Of a stretch of 64,000 nt of DNA, positions 1 through 10,990 are shown piece after piece. Numbering within the stretch: position 1 is the first letter of the stretch; each line of letters opens with the position of its first letter. The notes under the pieces were generated by a model that saw only the letters and a program-made list of their open reading frames with translations, had not been told where the DNA came from and made no database searches. Origin of the DNA: Brevibacillus panacihumi. Its GTDB lineage: Bacteria; Bacillota; Bacilli; Brevibacillales; Brevibacillaceae. The position numbers and the translations under genes were made by a program. Location: positions 122,464-186,463 of the forward strand of contig NZ_RHHT01000031.1 of NCBI RefSeq assembly GCF_003710985.1, given 5' to 3'.

Positions 1-434
1 TTCTTTCGTTTGACCATCTCGACCGTCATTTCAGTCGGCAGGTACACCTTCACTTCCTGCACATCGACCTGTTTTCTTGCATTGCGCATCGTCACAGCCA
101 AGGAATTCAGGCTAGGTTCCAAGCGCGTCAGCAAAATCCCCCAGTACTCCTCGATCACCATATCCAGTGGGGGTGTTTGACGGTAGCGGAAAGTCGCATC
201 TACGTCGGCCAGATGAGAGAAGCTTTTCGTCAAGCGCTGCATGAACGCCTGGAATACCTGTCCTGGCAGCAGGGATGGCAATGTAAAATGAAACACCCAT
301 TTTTTGTTTTGCTTGAAGAGCTCCAGTTTATCAATTTGGCCGTCAAGGAAAAAACGCTCCACCCATTCGTCAGGAATACCCATCTGTTTGACCAAAAGGG
401 AGAAGCGTTGTTTTTGCTCTTGTGAACGATCCAC
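1..434 (-). CDS. polC: DNA polymerase III alpha subunit PolC, N-terminal part (runs off the left edge)
   Basis: First 144 codons of the replicative polymerase of low-GC Gram-positives. The frame opens with GTG at 434 (protein begins MDRSQEQKQRFSLL), and GGTGG lies seven bases upstream. The visible part matches the PolC N-terminal domain, including the segment around LPSLLPGQVFQAF that aligns by eye with B. subtilis PolC. The OB-fold, PHP, proofreading exonuclease and polymerase domains lie outside the window, so no active site can be checked. It follows proS with a terminator between them, the usual Bacillales order. Confidence 0.9.
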   Translation of the reverse strand, partial: MDRSQEQKQRFSLLVKQMGIPDEWVERFFLDGQIDKLELFKQNKKWVFHFTLPSLLPGQVFQAFMQRLTKSFSHLADVDATFRYRQTPPLDMVIEEYWGILLTRLEPSLNSLAVTMRNARKQVDVQEVKVYLPTEMTVEMVKRK

Positions 435-460
435 GATACTCCCACCTTCCCTTTAACAAG

Positions 461-496
461 AAAAAGAGGTACTCCCTTGGCATCAGGGAAGTACCC
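461..496 (-). terminator. Rho-independent terminator after proS
   Basis: Read on the minus strand, GGTACTTCCCT pairs with AGGGAGTACC (ten pairs, one bulged T) across a seven-base loop and is followed by TCTTTTTCTT. It lies between the proS stop and the polC start, so it ends the upstream transcript or limits read-through into polC. Confidence 0.75.
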
Positions 497-537
497 CGTA
501 TATTTCGACAAAAAACGGCTTATTTCCTGCTTGTCAT

Positions 538-2286
538 TTATTCGCCAAACAGTTCCTGCCCCGTGTGGTCAATGCTTGCAAGCAGAGCTTTTACCGTCGA
601 TACAAGCTCATCCAGCTTGACAACATGGGTATCCCCATTTTTGCGAACGCGAACTTCGACGGTTCCTTCTTGCGCTGCCTTGTCAGAGACGGTAATGCGC
701 AGCGGCAGTCCGATCAGATCCGCGTCTTTGAACTTCACGCCCGCCCGCTCAGGACGATCGTCGAACAGCACTTCGAGCCCCGCGCGTTGCAATTGCTCCG
801 TGATCTGTTCACTCGCCTGGCGCTGATCGTCCACTTTCACATTGACCGGGATGACATGTACATGGAAAGGCGCAACGGCCACTGGCCAGATGATGCCATC
901 CTCATCGTTGTTTTGCTCGATGACAGCCGCGATCGTCCGGGATACGCCAATTCCGTAGCAGCCCATAATCATCGGCTGGCTTCTTCCGTTTTCATCGAGG
1001 AAGGTAGCTCCCATAGCCTGGGAGTACTTGGTACCCAATTTGAATACGTGGCCTACCTCTACGCCGCGGGCGAACTTGATTGCTCCCCCTGTACGCGGGC
1101 ATGTGTCCCCTTCGGTAATATTGCGCAGATCAGCATAACGGGACACGGTAAAGTCGCGGCCAGGAACGACATGGATAAGGTGATAGTCGGTTTCATTGGC
1201 TCCGACGATGCCATCGTACACATCCTGCACGAATTGATCCGCAATGATCTCCACTTTCTCGGCGTCGAGACCGACAGGACCGACAAAACCTGCCGGAGCC
1301 CCTGTCAACTCACGCAGCTCGGCTTCAGAAGCCATGCCAACATGTGTGGCATCGTAGAGGTTTTTCAGTTTCACTTCATTCAATTCGTGATCCCCGCGAA
1401 CGAGGACCATCACGAGCTTGTCATCCACGCGGTAGATAAGGCTTTTGATAATCTTCTTGGCTTCGACGTTCAACGCCTGGGTCAATTGATCGATTGTTTT
1501 TACGTCAGGCGTATGAACTTTTTGCGCTGCAGGCACTTCTTCTTCTGGCTTCGCGGACGGCTTGTACACCACTTCTGCCTTTTCCAGGTTGGCAGCAAAA
1601 TCGCCCTCTTCAGAATAGGCGATCGTGTCTTCCCCGATTTCACACAATGCCATGAATTCATAAGTGCCTTTTCCGCCGATCGCTCCTGCGTCTGCCTCTA
1701 CTGCGCGGAAATTCAAGCCGACACGGGTGAAAATGCGAGTATAGGCGTCGTACATCGCCTGGAAGTTGCGATCCAATCCTTCTTGCGTCGTGTCAAAGGA
1801 ATACGCATCCTTCATGATAAACTCGCGGCAGCGAATCAAACCGAAGCGCGGTCTTACTTCATCCCGGAATTTGGTCTGAATCTGATAAAGGTTGATCGGA
1901 AGCTTTTTATAGGAATTGATCTCGTCGCGTACCAGGCTGGTAATGACTTCCTCATGGGTTGGACCCAGCGCAAAAGGACGCTCATGACGGTCTTGCAAGC
2001 GGACCAGCTCCGGTCCGTACACATCCCAGCGCCCCGTCTGGTGCCACAGCTCGGCAGGCTGCATCGCAGGCATCAACAGCTCCTGTGCGCCTGCACGGTT
2101 CATCTCCTCACGCACAATTGCTTGGATTTTATGCAAGGTGCGGATCGCCAGAGGGAGATAGGTATAAATCCCCGAGGCCAACTGGCGTGCCATGCCGGCG
2201 CGCAAGAGCAGCTTGTGGCTGGCAATCTCCGCGTCAGCAGGAACTTCCCGCAAGGTAGGAATCAACATTTGACTTTGCTTCAACAC
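538..2286 (-). CDS. proS: Prolyl-tRNA synthetase
   Basis: Class IIa aminoacyl-tRNA synthetase that charges tRNA-Pro, 582 residues, the length of the bacterial-type ProS. Motif 2 is visible as [17 protein letters not shown] near residues 130-147 and motif 3 as [16 protein letters not shown] in the second half. The long stretch between them is the YbaK-like editing insertion, followed by the anticodon-binding domain. Start chosen at GTG 2286 ([18 protein letters not shown]), which has AAGGAGG eight bases upstream; the frame is open further but homologues begin here. Upstream neighbour is ispG, with no clear terminator between, so co-transcription is likely. Confidence 0.97.
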   Translation of the reverse strand: MLKQSQMLIPTLREVPADAEIASHKLLLRAGMARQLASGIYTYLPLAIRTLHKIQAIVREEMNRAGAQELLMPAMQPAELWHQTGRWDVYGPELVRLQDRHERPFALGPTHEEVITSLVRDEINSYKKLPINLYQIQTKFRDEVRPRFGLIRCREFIMKDAYSFDTTQEGLDRNFQAMYDAYTRIFTRVGLNFRAVEADAGAIGGKGTYEFMALCEIGEDTIAYSEEGDFAANLEKAEVVYKPSAKPEEEVPAAQKVHTPDVKTIDQLTQALNVEAKKIIKSLIYRVDDKLVMVLVRGDHELNEVKLKNLYDATHVGMASEAELRELTGAPAGFVGPVGLDAEKVEIIADQFVQDVYDGIVGANETDYHLIHVVPGRDFTVSRYADLRNITEGDTCPRTGGAIKFARGVEVGHVFKLGTKYSQAMGATFLDENGRSQPMIMGCYGIGVSRTIAAVIEQNNDEDGIIWPVAVAPFHVHVIPVNVKVDDQRQASEQITEQLQRAGLEVLFDDRPERAGVKFKDADLIGLPLRITVSDKAAQEGTVEVRVRKNGDTHVVKLDELVSTVKALLASIDHTGQELFGE

Positions 2287-2341
2287 GTGCGTGTCCTCCT
2301 TATGCCTATACAGCAATCAACTTCTTTATCGAATCGGTGCA

Positions 2342-3412
2342 CTATTTGACCTGTTCTTTTACGATTTCGTCGATTTCCTTCATCAACTCTTCAAACAGTT
2401 CGTCTTCCTTCACTTTTCGCACAATCTCGCCATTGCGGAAGATCAGGCCCTCGCCGTTTCCGCCTGCAACACCCACGTCTGCCTCGCGCGCTTCTCCAGG
2501 ACCGTTGACGGCACAGCCCATGACCGCCACTTTCAACGGTACTTTGAGCGTAGAGACGGCATCTTCTACACGCGTTGCCAGCCCGATCAGGTCGATGGCG
2601 CAGCGTCCGCAAGACGGGCACGCGATCACGACCGGATCGTTGTTGACGATGTCGAGGCTGCGCAGGATCTGTTTGGCTACCTTGATCTCTTCCACAGGGT
2701 CTGCTGTCAGCGATACACGGATGGTATCGCCAATCCCCATCGAAAGAACGGTACCGATCCCGACGGCCGATTTGATGCTGCCGGAAAATTGGGTTCCAGC
2801 CTCGGTCACACCGACGTGCAACGGGTAATTGCGCTTTTGAGCCATCAGCGAGTATGTCTGAATCATTGTCGGCACATCAGAAGATTTCAAAGAAATCACG
2901 ATGTTGTCGTAATTGAGATCTTCCAGGATCTCCACATGGTCCATCGCAGACTCTACGATTGCTTCCGGAGATGGGTATCCATATTTTTCCAAAAGGCGTT
3001 TTTCTACAGAACCGGAGTTGACCCCGATGCGAATCGGTACATTACGCTCCCGGCACGCCTCGACGACTCTCTTGGTTTTTTCTTTGGAGCCGATGTTTCC
3101 GGGGTTGATCCGAATTTTATCAATACCGCTCTCGAGGGCAATTAAGGCCAGCTTGTGGTCGAAGTGAATATCGGCCACAAGCGGCAGCGGCGAACGTTCC
3201 TTGATTTGTTTGATGGCGCGGGCTGCATCTTCATTGATCACAGCCAGGCGTACAATTTGACAACCGACATCATGCAGTCGTTGAATCTGGGCCAGTGTGC
3301 TTTCTACATCGCGCGTATCTGCGGTTGTCATGGATTGGATGACCACACTTTTTTGGCCTCCGATCTGCACTCCTCCTACAAATACCGGTTTCGTCTCCTC
3401 GCGCTTGTACAT
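2342..3412 (-). CDS. ispG: 4-hydroxy-3-methylbut-2-enyl diphosphate synthase (flavodoxin)
   Basis: IspG (GcpE) carries out the penultimate step of the MEP isoprenoid pathway, converting MEcPP to HMBPP with a [4Fe-4S] cluster. The 356-residue protein has the N-terminal TIM barrel (SVVIQSMTTADTRDVE) and the C-terminal cluster domain. Expected ligands are present: Cys268 and Cys271 in CPSCGRC, Cys300 in MGCAVNGPGE, and Glu307. The start has AAGGA nine bases upstream. It sits in an isoprenoid and lipid cluster with rseP, dxr, cdsA and uppS. Confidence 0.97.
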   Translation of the reverse strand: MYKREETKPVFVGGVQIGGQKSVVIQSMTTADTRDVESTLAQIQRLHDVGCQIVRLAVINEDAARAIKQIKERSPLPLVADIHFDHKLALIALESGIDKIRINPGNIGSKEKTKRVVEACRERNVPIRIGVNSGSVEKRLLEKYGYPSPEAIVESAMDHVEILEDLNYDNIVISLKSSDVPTMIQTYSLMAQKRNYPLHVGVTEAGTQFSGSIKSAVGIGTVLSMGIGDTIRVSLTADPVEEIKVAKQILRSLDIVNNDPVVIACPSCGRCAIDLIGLATRVEDAVSTLKVPLKVAVMGCAVNGPGEAREADVGVAGGNGEGLIFRNGEIVRKVKEDELFEELMKEIDEIVKEQVK

Positions 3413-3463
3413 TTTGCACCATCCTTTTTCTTTGTCTGTCTTGAGTTATCTGTTATTACGTTT

Positions 3464-4732
3464 CTATGCAAACAACCGTTGCAAATCATTCCAGGTCACG
3501 ACCAGGATCAACAGCATCAAGAAGGCAAATCCAAGGAAATGGACCATGCCCTCTTTATGCGGGTCGACTGGACGTCCTCGCAGCGCTTCTACAGCCAAAA
3601 AAGCCAGTCGTCCGCCATCTAGCGCCGGCAGAGGCAAGAGGTTGAACAATCCCAAGTTGATACTCAGGACAGCAGCCCACTGCATGAGGACCGCAAGACC
3701 TTGTTGGGCGAACTCTCCGGTCATCTTGAAGATTCCCACCGGTCCGCTCAGATCATCAAGGCCAACCCCTCCCGTGAACAGCATCCCCAACCCTTTCAGG
3801 ATCATTACGGTGAACTTGTACGTAGAGGTTGCGCCGAATTTCAGCGCTTCTCCAGGTGCAGATGTAAGGGACTGCGTGACCATAATCTTCCCGACATTGT
3901 TTTCGTCGCTGACCACCTTCAGCGGTACTTTGGAGATTTGTCCATCTCGCTCGATCTCAAAAAGCAGTTCTTTGTTGGGGGAACTGCTGACGATTTCCAC
4001 AACTTGCTGCCAGGTAGCAACTTTTCTTCCCTCAATCGAGATTACCTTGTCTCCCTTGAGCAGTCCAGCCTCAGCAGCAGGACCTCCGGCTTTTACCTCG
4101 CCGATGTAAGGAACATCATTCGGCACGCCAAAGGAGAGGCCAAGTGCTACGAAGAGCACGAAAGCTAGCAAAAAGTTGGCTGCAGGCCCGGCAAAAATCG
4201 CCCAAAAGCGCTGGGAGACCGTCTTCCCTTTAAATTGCCGATTCAATGGTGCGATCTGGGCTTCACGCCCATCCTTCACCAATTGTGCTTGGGGATGCAC
4301 CGAAAAATTGCGTTGCTCTCCATCTACCTCAAGCGTCAAGGTAAGCGCGTGTTCAAGATCGTAGCGAATCACGGTTCCCGTGATCGCTCTGGCAGACGCT
4401 CCCTGGACGCCGTCCAGCAAAAGATGGGTTACTTTCCCGACTGCATCGCGCTCAATGGCGATTTCCATATTGGGTTGCAGCATATCCATTTCGGGATCTT
4501 CGCCAGCCATGCGCACCATTCCACCGATGGGCAGCAGTCGAAGTGTATACTCCGTCTCTCCACGCTTCACGCTAAAAATTTTGGGTCCCATGCCCAGGGC
4601 GAACTCGCGGCATAAAATCCCCGCCCTTTTGGCTAAAAGAAAGTGACCCAATTCGTGAAAAAATACGAGAGCGCCAAACACGACTACAATCGCGACAATG
4701 GATTCGACGGAATCTAAATTGGGTAAAGGCAA
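3464..4732 (-). CDS. rseP: RIP site-2 zinc metalloprotease RseP (RasP)
   Basis: Intramembrane protease of the S2P family, 422 residues. The zinc motif HELGH is at residues 26-30 in the first membrane helix; a PDZ domain follows at about 195-270 (KAGGPAAEAGLLKGDKV); the third zinc ligand lies in NLLPLPALDGGR near residue 370. In B. subtilis the orthologue RasP cleaves anti-sigma factors such as RsiW and FtsL. Start set at TTG 4732: GGTGG lies eight bases upstream, while the longer GTG at 4744 overlaps that Shine-Dalgarno sequence. Located between dxr and ispG as in most Firmicutes. Confidence 0.95.
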   Translation of the reverse strand: MPLPNLDSVESIVAIVVVFGALVFFHELGHFLLAKRAGILCREFALGMGPKIFSVKRGETEYTLRLLPIGGMVRMAGEDPEMDMLQPNMEIAIERDAVGKVTHLLLDGVQGASARAITGTVIRYDLEHALTLTLEVDGEQRNFSVHPQAQLVKDGREAQIAPLNRQFKGKTVSQRFWAIFAGPAANFLLAFVLFVALGLSFGVPNDVPYIGEVKAGGPAAEAGLLKGDKVISIEGRKVATWQQVVEIVSSSPNKELLFEIERDGQISKVPLKVVSDENNVGKIMVTQSLTSAPGEALKFGATSTYKFTVMILKGLGMLFTGGVGLDDLSGPVGIFKMTGEFAQQGLAVLMQWAAVLSINLGLFNLLPLPALDGGRLAFLAVEALRGRPVDPHKEGMVHFLGFAFLMLLILVVTWNDLQRLFA

Positions 4733-4768
4733 TTGAGCAGCCACCTTTCATTCCAGTTTCGTACTGCC

Positions 4769-5926
4769 TTAACCGTCTTGCATAAACGCTCTGGCTTGCG
4801 AGCGTGCCCATTGGTCAGCAGCAAAAATCTCATCCAGCGTAGGATTGGAAATCCCCTGATGGACTTCACAGGTTTTGCGTACGATGGTTTCAATCGCCAA
4901 AAATCCAATGGAGCCTTTCAGAAACAGATCAACGGCAACCTCATTGGCCGCATTCAATACAGCCGTGTAGGTACCTCCAGCCCTTCCGCATTCATAGGCC
5001 AATTGTAACAGAGGATAGCGCCCAAAATCCATGCCAGCAAAATGCAGCGTACCCAATTTTACCAAATCGAGCGGTTCAGTCAGCAATGGCATTCGATGCG
5101 GATAGCTTAATGCGTACTGGATTGGCACCCGCATATCGGGTGTGCCGAGCTGCGCCATGACCGCACGATCCTGGAACTCCACCATCGAATGAATAATGCT
5201 TTCGTAGTGCAAGATCGTCTCAATCTGATCATATGGCAGATCAAACAGCCAATGGGCTTCGATCACCTCGAAACCCTTATTCATCATGGTGGCAGAGTCG
5301 ATGGTAATTTTTGCGCCCATACTCCAATTGGGATGAGCCAAAGCTTGTTCAAGTGTTACGTGGGAAAGCTCTTCTCGCGTCAGGTGTCGAAAGGAACCGC
5401 CCGACGCAGTAATGATCACCCGTGACAGCTCTTCGCGCCTTTCGCCCTGCAGGCATTGGTAAATCGCGGAATGCTCACTGTCGACCGGAATGATAGCCAC
5501 TCCTTTTTCGCGTGCTGCCTTCATCACGACAGGACCTGCGCATACCAAGGTCTCCTTGTTCGCGAGTCCAATCGTCTTCCCCTCTTCAATCGCTGCCAAT
5601 GTAGGTGCAACCCCGACACTTCCAACCACGGCCGTCATGACAAATTCAGCTTCCGGATGACGGGCTACAAGCTCCATCCCGTCGCTTCCCACAACGATCT
5701 CTGGCTGATGGCCGGGACCCACCTTGGCCCGCAGGTCAAACGCTGCCCCCTCCGTTGCGACCGAAACCAACTGCGGCCGAAACGTCTTTACCTGCTCTGC
5801 CAAAAGCTCCACATTGGTTCCCGCAGCGAGTGCGACAACCGCAAACTGTTCCGGATGCTGTGCCACTACATCCAGTGTGCTGGTTCCGATTGAGCCTGTG
5901 GAGCCCAAGAGCGCTATTCGTTTCAC
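4769..5926 (-). CDS. dxr: 1-deoxy-D-xylulose 5-phosphate reductoisomerase
   Basis: Second enzyme of the MEP pathway: converts DXP to MEP with NADPH and a divalent metal. 385 residues with the dinucleotide site GSTGSIG at 8-14, NKE and the metal-binding segment [14 protein letters not shown], and [13 protein letters not shown]. Start set at GTG 5926 (MKRIALLG) because GAGGG lies eight bases upstream; a GTG three codons earlier overlaps the ribosome binding site. Target of fosmidomycin in other bacteria. Flanked by rseP and cdsA. Confidence 0.97.
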   Translation of the reverse strand: MKRIALLGSTGSIGTSTLDVVAQHPEQFAVVALAAGTNVELLAEQVKTFRPQLVSVATEGAAFDLRAKVGPGHQPEIVVGSDGMELVARHPEAEFVMTAVVGSVGVAPTLAAIEEGKTIGLANKETLVCAGPVVMKAAREKGVAIIPVDSEHSAIYQCLQGERREELSRVIITASGGSFRHLTREELSHVTLEQALAHPNWSMGAKITIDSATMMNKGFEVIEAHWLFDLPYDQIETILHYESIIHSMVEFQDRAVMAQLGTPDMRVPIQYALSYPHRMPLLTEPLDLVKLGTLHFAGMDFGRYPLLQLAYECGRAGGTYTAVLNAANEVAVDLFLKGSIGFLAIETIVRKTCEVHQGISNPTLDEIFAADQWARSQARAFMQDG

Positions 5927-5966
5927 GAGTTTCACCCTCTATATCTCTTTCTATATGCAAGCATGC

Positions 5967-6752
5967 TCAGACAATACCTAACAGATGCAGAACCGGAAAG
6001 ACGAGAATCATACTGTCAAATCGGTCCAATACCCCTCCATGTCCAGGTATGATCTGACCGGAATCCTTCACCCCGTAATGGCGCTTGAATGCAGACTCCA
6101 CCAAATCGCCCAACTGGCCCATGATCCCTGTCACCAGGGCAATCAGCAAGGCCTGGGAAGTCGGAATCCCTCCGAACAACGTGTTGACCGCCAAAACGAT
6201 CACAAGCGACGTGAACAGACCACCCACAGCCCCTTCTGTGGTCTTGTTCGGGCTGATCTCGGGCCATAGCTTGTGGCGTCCAATGGCTTTGCCAATAAAA
6301 TAGGCTCCCGAATCTGTGGACCAGATGCCCAGAAAAACGAGAATCGTCAGCATCAATCCGTCCGGAAGATTGCGTGCGGCAGCCATATACGTAAAACCGT
6401 ACCCTATGTATAACGCTCCCACAATCGTAAGAGCGATGTGTTCAATGTGAAACTGATTTTTCCGTAAAACGGAGTAAATCAACAGCAAGAAAAAGACAGG
6501 CAACATCAGATCCGGCGTCCCGATGTCTACCCAGGCAGAAAATGCGAGCGACGGCCAGACAATGCCGAGCATCAACACATACGCCAATATTCCTGCCGGT
6601 ATAAACGATTGAAGTTTTGCCATCCGCAAAAATTCATACAAGCCTATAATGGCTAAACTCAAGACAAGCAGGGAGTACCATGCACTTCCCAGATAGATCA
6701 GGAAAAGAAAGCCGATACCTCCAACCACGCCTGTTATAATCCGTTGCTTCAA
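5967..6752 (-). CDS. cdsA: Phosphatidate cytidylyltransferase (CDP-diacylglycerol synthase)
   Basis: Integral membrane enzyme making CDP-diacylglycerol from phosphatidate and CTP, the branch point for phospholipids. 261 residues with about seven or eight hydrophobic segments. The family signature is intact near the C-terminus: SAFKRHYGVKDSGQIIPGHG followed by GVLDRFDS, holding the metal-binding aspartates. It starts at TTG 6752, with GGTGG six bases upstream; the codon is non-standard but the protein starts exactly at the family N-terminus (MKQRIITG). It follows uppS closely. Confidence 0.96.
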   Translation of the reverse strand: MKQRIITGVVGGIGFLFLIYLGSAWYSLLVLSLAIIGLYEFLRMAKLQSFIPAGILAYVLMLGIVWPSLAFSAWVDIGTPDLMLPVFFLLLIYSVLRKNQFHIEHIALTIVGALYIGYGFTYMAAARNLPDGLMLTILVFLGIWSTDSGAYFIGKAIGRHKLWPEISPNKTTEGAVGGLFTSLVIVLAVNTLFGGIPTSQALLIALVTGIMGQLGDLVESAFKRHYGVKDSGQIIPGHGGVLDRFDSMILVFPVLHLLGIV

Positions 6753-6769
6753 CTGATTCCACCTCTCGG

Positions 6770-7540
6770 CTATACCGCTCCGTAGCGACGAGCTCGGCCT
6801 TGGTATTCCACAATGGCTTGATAAAAATGTTCACGGGTAAAATCAGGCCAAAGCACATCCGTAAACCACAATTCTGTGTAGGCCAATTGCCACAACATAA
6901 AATTGCTTAAACGAATTTCACCACTCGTGCGAATTAACAAGTCAGGGTCCGGGATATCGCTTGTGTACAGGTAGCGGGAAATGTCTTCTTCTTGAATTTC
7001 GTCCGGGTTGAGTTCACCCGCTTTCACGCGTTCTGCCAATTCGGAAAATGCCTTGATCATTTCATGGCGCGCCCCGTAGTTCAGCGCAAAATTAAGCTGC
7101 AATCCTGTATTATCGCGAGTCTTCTCTTCAGCTGTCAATAAAGCCTGCAAGGTATGGTTCGGCAGCTCATCCTTGCTGCCAAGCATGCGAATACGCACGC
7201 CGCGTTCAATCAATTCATCCAATTCTGTCGACAAAAATTCTTGTGGAAGCTTCATTAAGAAATCAACCTCGTCACGAGGGCGCTTCCAGTTTTCGGTGGA
7301 GAATGCGTACATGGTCATGTAGCGAATGCCAATTTCGTCGGCCGTTTTCACGACTTCTTTCACTGTTTTCATACCCGCTCGATGTCCGGCCACTCTGGGC
7401 AGATTGCGCATATTGGCCCATCGCCCGTTGCCGTCCATAATTACCGCAACATGCACGGGAATTTTGCCAGACAGATCAATCTCGGTTGACTCTGGCTGCT
7501 TTTCCTTTCGGGTCCATTTACGCGCTAGATGTTCTAACAT
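6770..7540 (-). CDS. uppS: Undecaprenyl diphosphate synthase (cis-prenyltransferase)
   Basis: Makes the C55 lipid carrier precursor for peptidoglycan and teichoic acid synthesis by adding isopentenyl units to farnesyl diphosphate. 256 residues. The catalytic segment MDGNGRWA has Asp36, and the C-terminal signature DLLIRTSGEIRLSNFMLWQ and TDVLWPDF are present. Start set at ATG 7540, where GGGGG lies seven bases upstream; the open frame extends 12 codons further without a ribosome binding site. Likely coupled to cdsA, dxr and rseP. Confidence 0.97.
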   Translation of the reverse strand: MLEHLARKWTRKEKQPESTEIDLSGKIPVHVAVIMDGNGRWANMRNLPRVAGHRAGMKTVKEVVKTADEIGIRYMTMYAFSTENWKRPRDEVDFLMKLPQEFLSTELDELIERGVRIRMLGSKDELPNHTLQALLTAEEKTRDNTGLQLNFALNYGARHEMIKAFSELAERVKAGELNPDEIQEEDISRYLYTSDIPDPDLLIRTSGEIRLSNFMLWQLAYTELWFTDVLWPDFTREHFYQAIVEYQGRARRYGAV

Positions 7541-7574
7541 AAGTGTTCCCCCGTAATGAGAGATATAGACATAC

Positions 7575-7596
7575 ATCCCCCTCCATAGAGGGGGAT
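7575..7596 (-). terminator. Hairpin after frr (weak terminator or processing signal)
   Basis: ATCCCCCTC pairs perfectly with GAGGGGGAT across a four-base loop, just after the frr stop. There is no proper T-run (GTATGTCTATATC follows), so it may stabilise the upstream mRNA or pause transcription rather than end it. Confidence 0.5.
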
Positions 7597-7606
7597 TTCT
7601 TCTTCC

Positions 7607-8163
7607 TTACACTTCCAAAATATCTTTCTCTTTATCTTTTACGATTTTATCTACTTCTGCAATAAATTTATCCGTCGTTTTTTGAATGCTTTCCTGATGG
7701 CGACGAGATTCGTCTTCAGAGATCGCAGCGGCTTTTTCCAGCTTTTTGATTTCGTCATTGGCATCGCGGCGAATGTTGCGGATCGCCACTTTGGATTCCT
7801 CGCCGCTTTTTCCGGCCAGCTTCACCAGTTCCTTGCGGCGTTCTTCCGTCAACGGCGGAATGACGAGTCGGATGATCACCCCGTCGTTGGAAGGCGAAAT
7901 GCCCAAATCGGATTGTTGCAGTGCGCGGTCGATGTCTTTAAGCGCTGATTTGTCCCAAGGCTGGATGGTCAGCATGCGCGGTTCCGGCACACTGATATTC
8001 GCCAATTGGCTGATCGGCGTTGGCGTCCCGTAGTAATCGACGACGACACGATCCAGCATCGCTGGGTTGGCACGTCCTGCACGAAGGCTTGCCAGATCTT
8101 TTTTCAAGCTTGCAATCGCCTTGTTCATGCGATCTTCCATTTCTTTGATTACGCTTTGTGGCA

Positions 8164-8164
<1 letters not shown>
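7607..8164 (-). CDS. frr: Ribosome recycling factor
   Basis: RRF splits post-termination ribosomes together with EF-G. 185 residues, the standard length, with the conserved RAGRANPAMLDRVVVDYYG segment, the hinge region around ISVPEPRMLTIQPWD and the long C-terminal helices ending IVKDKEKDILEV. The ATG shares one base with the pyrH stop (TGATG), so the two are translationally coupled, the normal bacterial arrangement pyrH-frr. Confidence 0.98.
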
Positions 8165-9003
<839 letters not shown>

Positions 9004-9008
9004 AGTTC

Positions 9009-9039
9009 GAAAATAGGGAACACGAAGGTGTTCCCTATT
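9009..9039 (-). terminator. Terminator-like hairpin after tsf
   Basis: AATAGGGAACAC pairs perfectly with GTGTTCCCTATT (12 pairs, four-base loop CTTC), directly followed by TTCG. The stem is strong but the T-tract is short, so termination may be partial and pyrH-frr can receive read-through. Confidence 0.65.
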
Positions 9040-9045
9040 CCCTTA

Positions 9046-9933
9046 TTACTGCTTATTTACTTGCGCCATAACCTCAGCAGCGAAATCTTCTTGTTTTTTC
9101 TCGATTCCTTCGCCCACTTGGAAACGAGCGAATTCTTTCAGCGTCGCACCCGCTTCTTTCAGCAGAGTAGCCACTTTCTTGTCTGGATCTTTAACAAATG
9201 GCTGTTCAACGAGCACGTACTCTTCGAAGAACTTGGAAAGGCGGCCTTCCACCATTTTTTCTACGATATTAGCAGGCTTTCCTTCAGCCAGCGCTTGGTT
9301 TTTCAATACTTCGCGCTCGCGGTCGATCTCGTCTTGGGAAACCTCGTCACGGTTTGCAAAGCGAGGGTTGGAAGCGGCTGCATGCATGCCCAGGTCTTTT
9401 GCCAGGGAATCGTCTTTGGTGCCTTCCAGAGTCACCAGAACGCCGATTTTACCGCCCATGTGCAGGTAGGAACCAAATGTGCCAGCATCCGATTTTTCGC
9501 TCAGGAAGAAGCGGCGGAAGGTGATGTTTTCTCCGATAGTGGAGATTTTTTCGTTGATGACATGTGCAAGGGTTTCGCCTTGGCCTTTGAATGGTTGTTC
9601 CAAAGCTTCCTCAACGGTAGCTGGGCGTTGGGTCACTACGTGTTCAGCAACGTCTTTCACCAGTTGTTGGAACTCAGGGTTTTTCCCTACGAAGTCTGTT
9701 TCGCAGTTCACTTCTACGATTGCAGCGAAGTTGCCTGCTTCTGCAGTTGCAGTCAGACCTTCTGCTGCGATGCGGCCCGATTTTTTCGCCGCTTTCGCGA
9801 TCCCGCGCTCACGCAGCAAATCAATTGCTTTTTCCATATCGCCTGCAGTTTCTTCCAGTGCGCGTTTGCAATCCATCATACCTGCACCTGTACGCTCGCG
9901 CAATTCTTTAACCGCTTGTGCACTAATTGCCAT
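9046..9933 (-). CDS. tsf: Translation elongation factor Ts
   Basis: Guanine nucleotide exchange factor for EF-Tu. 295 residues: N-terminal UBA-like domain ([15 protein letters not shown]), the EF-Tu-contacting TDFV motif near residue 81 ([10 protein letters not shown]), two core subdomains and a C-terminal helix. AAGGAGG lies just upstream of the ATG. Follows rpsB, from which it is separated by a terminator, as in other Bacillales. Confidence 0.98.
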   Translation of the reverse strand: MAISAQAVKELRERTGAGMMDCKRALEETAGDMEKAIDLLRERGIAKAAKKSGRIAAEGLTATAEAGNFAAIVEVNCETDFVGKNPEFQQLVKDVAEHVVTQRPATVEEALEQPFKGQGETLAHVINEKISTIGENITFRRFFLSEKSDAGTFGSYLHMGGKIGVLVTLEGTKDDSLAKDLGMHAAASNPRFANRDEVSQDEIDREREVLKNQALAEGKPANIVEKMVEGRLSKFFEEYVLVEQPFVKDPDKKVATLLKEAGATLKEFARFQVGEGIEKKQEDFAAEVMAQVNKQ

Positions 9934-9965
9934 TGAGTGAAACCTCCTTGAAAAGTTACGTTCTA

Positions 9966-9996
9966 AGTATAGTCTGCCTTACAACCAGCTGGTAAA
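9966..9996 (-). promoter_or_regulatory. Possible sigma-A promoter for tsf
   Basis: TTTACC (9996-9991) and TATACT (9971-9966) are separated by 19 bases, upstream of tsf and downstream of the rpsB terminator. The minus-10 is good, the minus-35 and spacing are poor. It would let tsf be expressed independently of rpsB. Confidence 0.3.
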
Positions 9997-10044
9997 CCCT
10001 TCATCAGTCTGGGCCAAAGCCAACCAGCTTGCCGACTGATTCAG

Positions 10045-10086
10045 AAAAAAAGGATGGACGGGGTTTCTGACACCCTCAGTCCACCC
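10045..10086 (-). terminator. Rho-independent terminator between rpsB and tsf
   Basis: GGGTGGAC pairs with GTCCATCC (eight pairs, one G-T) and is followed directly by TTTTTTT. It reduces rpsB read-through into tsf. Confidence 0.85.
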
Positions 10087-10098
10087 TCTTACACTTGC

Positions 10099-10809
10099 TT
10101 ACGCAGTTGTTGTGGTTTGTTGCTCTGTACCTTGGTTGCCTTCAAGCAGGGCGTCAGCCATTTTCGCAGTAAGCAGTTTTACCGCGCGGATAGCGTCGTC
10201 GTTACCTGGGATCACGTAGTCGATCTCGTCTGGGTCGCAGTTTGTATCTACGATCGCAACGATTGGGATACCCAATTTACGAGCTTCTGCAACAGCAATG
10301 CGCTCTTTGCGAGGGTCGATGACGAACAGAGCGTCCGGCAGTTGATCCATATGAGCGATACCGCCGAGGAATTTCTCCAGGCGATCCATTTCTTTGCGAA
10401 GAACGATTACTTCTTTTTTCGGCAAAACTTCAAATGTGCCATCTTCTTCCATGCGTTTCAGCTCAGCCAAGCGAGATGTACGCTTTTTGATGGTTGTGAA
10501 GTTTGTCAGGGTACCACCCAACCAGCGTTGGTTGATGAAGTAGTGACCTGTGCGTTCTGCTTCTTCTTTTACGGATTCTTGTGCTTGTTTCTTCGTACCT
10601 ACGAAGAGCACTTTTCCGCCGTTTTGGGAGAGTTCACGTACGAAGTTGTACGCTTCCTCCACTTTTTTCACGGTTTTTTGCAGGTCGATAATGTAGATAC
10701 CGTTACGTTCGGTGAAGATATAGCGAGCCATTTTCGGGTTCCAGCGGCGAGTTTGGTGACCGAAGTGAACACCAGCCTCGAGCAGCTGTTTCATCGAAAT
10801 TACTGCCAT
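10099..10809 (-). CDS. rpsB: 30S ribosomal protein S2
   Basis: Component of the small ribosomal subunit, 236 residues. It begins [20 protein letters not shown] and contains the S2 signatures [12 protein letters not shown] and the [17 protein letters not shown] block. The Ala/Thr/Gln-rich tail ending EQQTTTTA is lineage-variable. AAGGAGGTG precedes the ATG. Own promoter upstream, terminator downstream. Confidence 0.98.
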   Translation of the reverse strand: MAVISMKQLLEAGVHFGHQTRRWNPKMARYIFTERNGIYIIDLQKTVKKVEEAYNFVRELSQNGGKVLFVGTKKQAQESVKEEAERTGHYFINQRWLGGTLTNFTTIKKRTSRLAELKRMEEDGTFEVLPKKEVIVLRKEMDRLEKFLGGIAHMDQLPDALFVIDPRKERIAVAEARKLGIPIVAIVDTNCDPDEIDYVIPGNDDAIRAVKLLTAKMADALLEGNQGTEQQTTTTA

Positions 10810-10939
10810 ATTTCACACCTCCTTCAAGAATGGTTTTTGTGATGCTTACCTCCGCCTCACCGCATCTCCCAGACAAAACTGCCCTTCAGGCAGCACCATT
10901 GCTGGAATTGGTGGACGTGCGAATTCAACACCGTTAATG

Positions 10940-10968
10940 AATATATCATATGGGTCTTTCATTTGCAA
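10940..10968 (-). promoter_or_regulatory. Sigma-A promoter for rpsB
   Basis: TTGCAA (10968-10963) and TATATT (10945-10940) with a 17-base spacer, inside the gap after the motility operon. The roughly 125-base leader to rpsB holds a small hairpin (CTGCC, TGAA loop, GGGCAG) that could be an S2-binding leader, but no known leader consensus was recognised. Confidence 0.65.
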
Positions 10969-10990
10969 CAAAGGGATGCCTTTTTTCGCA

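Noticed and set aside
565..2349. A plus-strand open frame of almost 600 codons opposite proS
   Set aside because: It mirrors proS codon structure, has no ribosome binding site and no recognisable protein family; proS is certain on the other strand.
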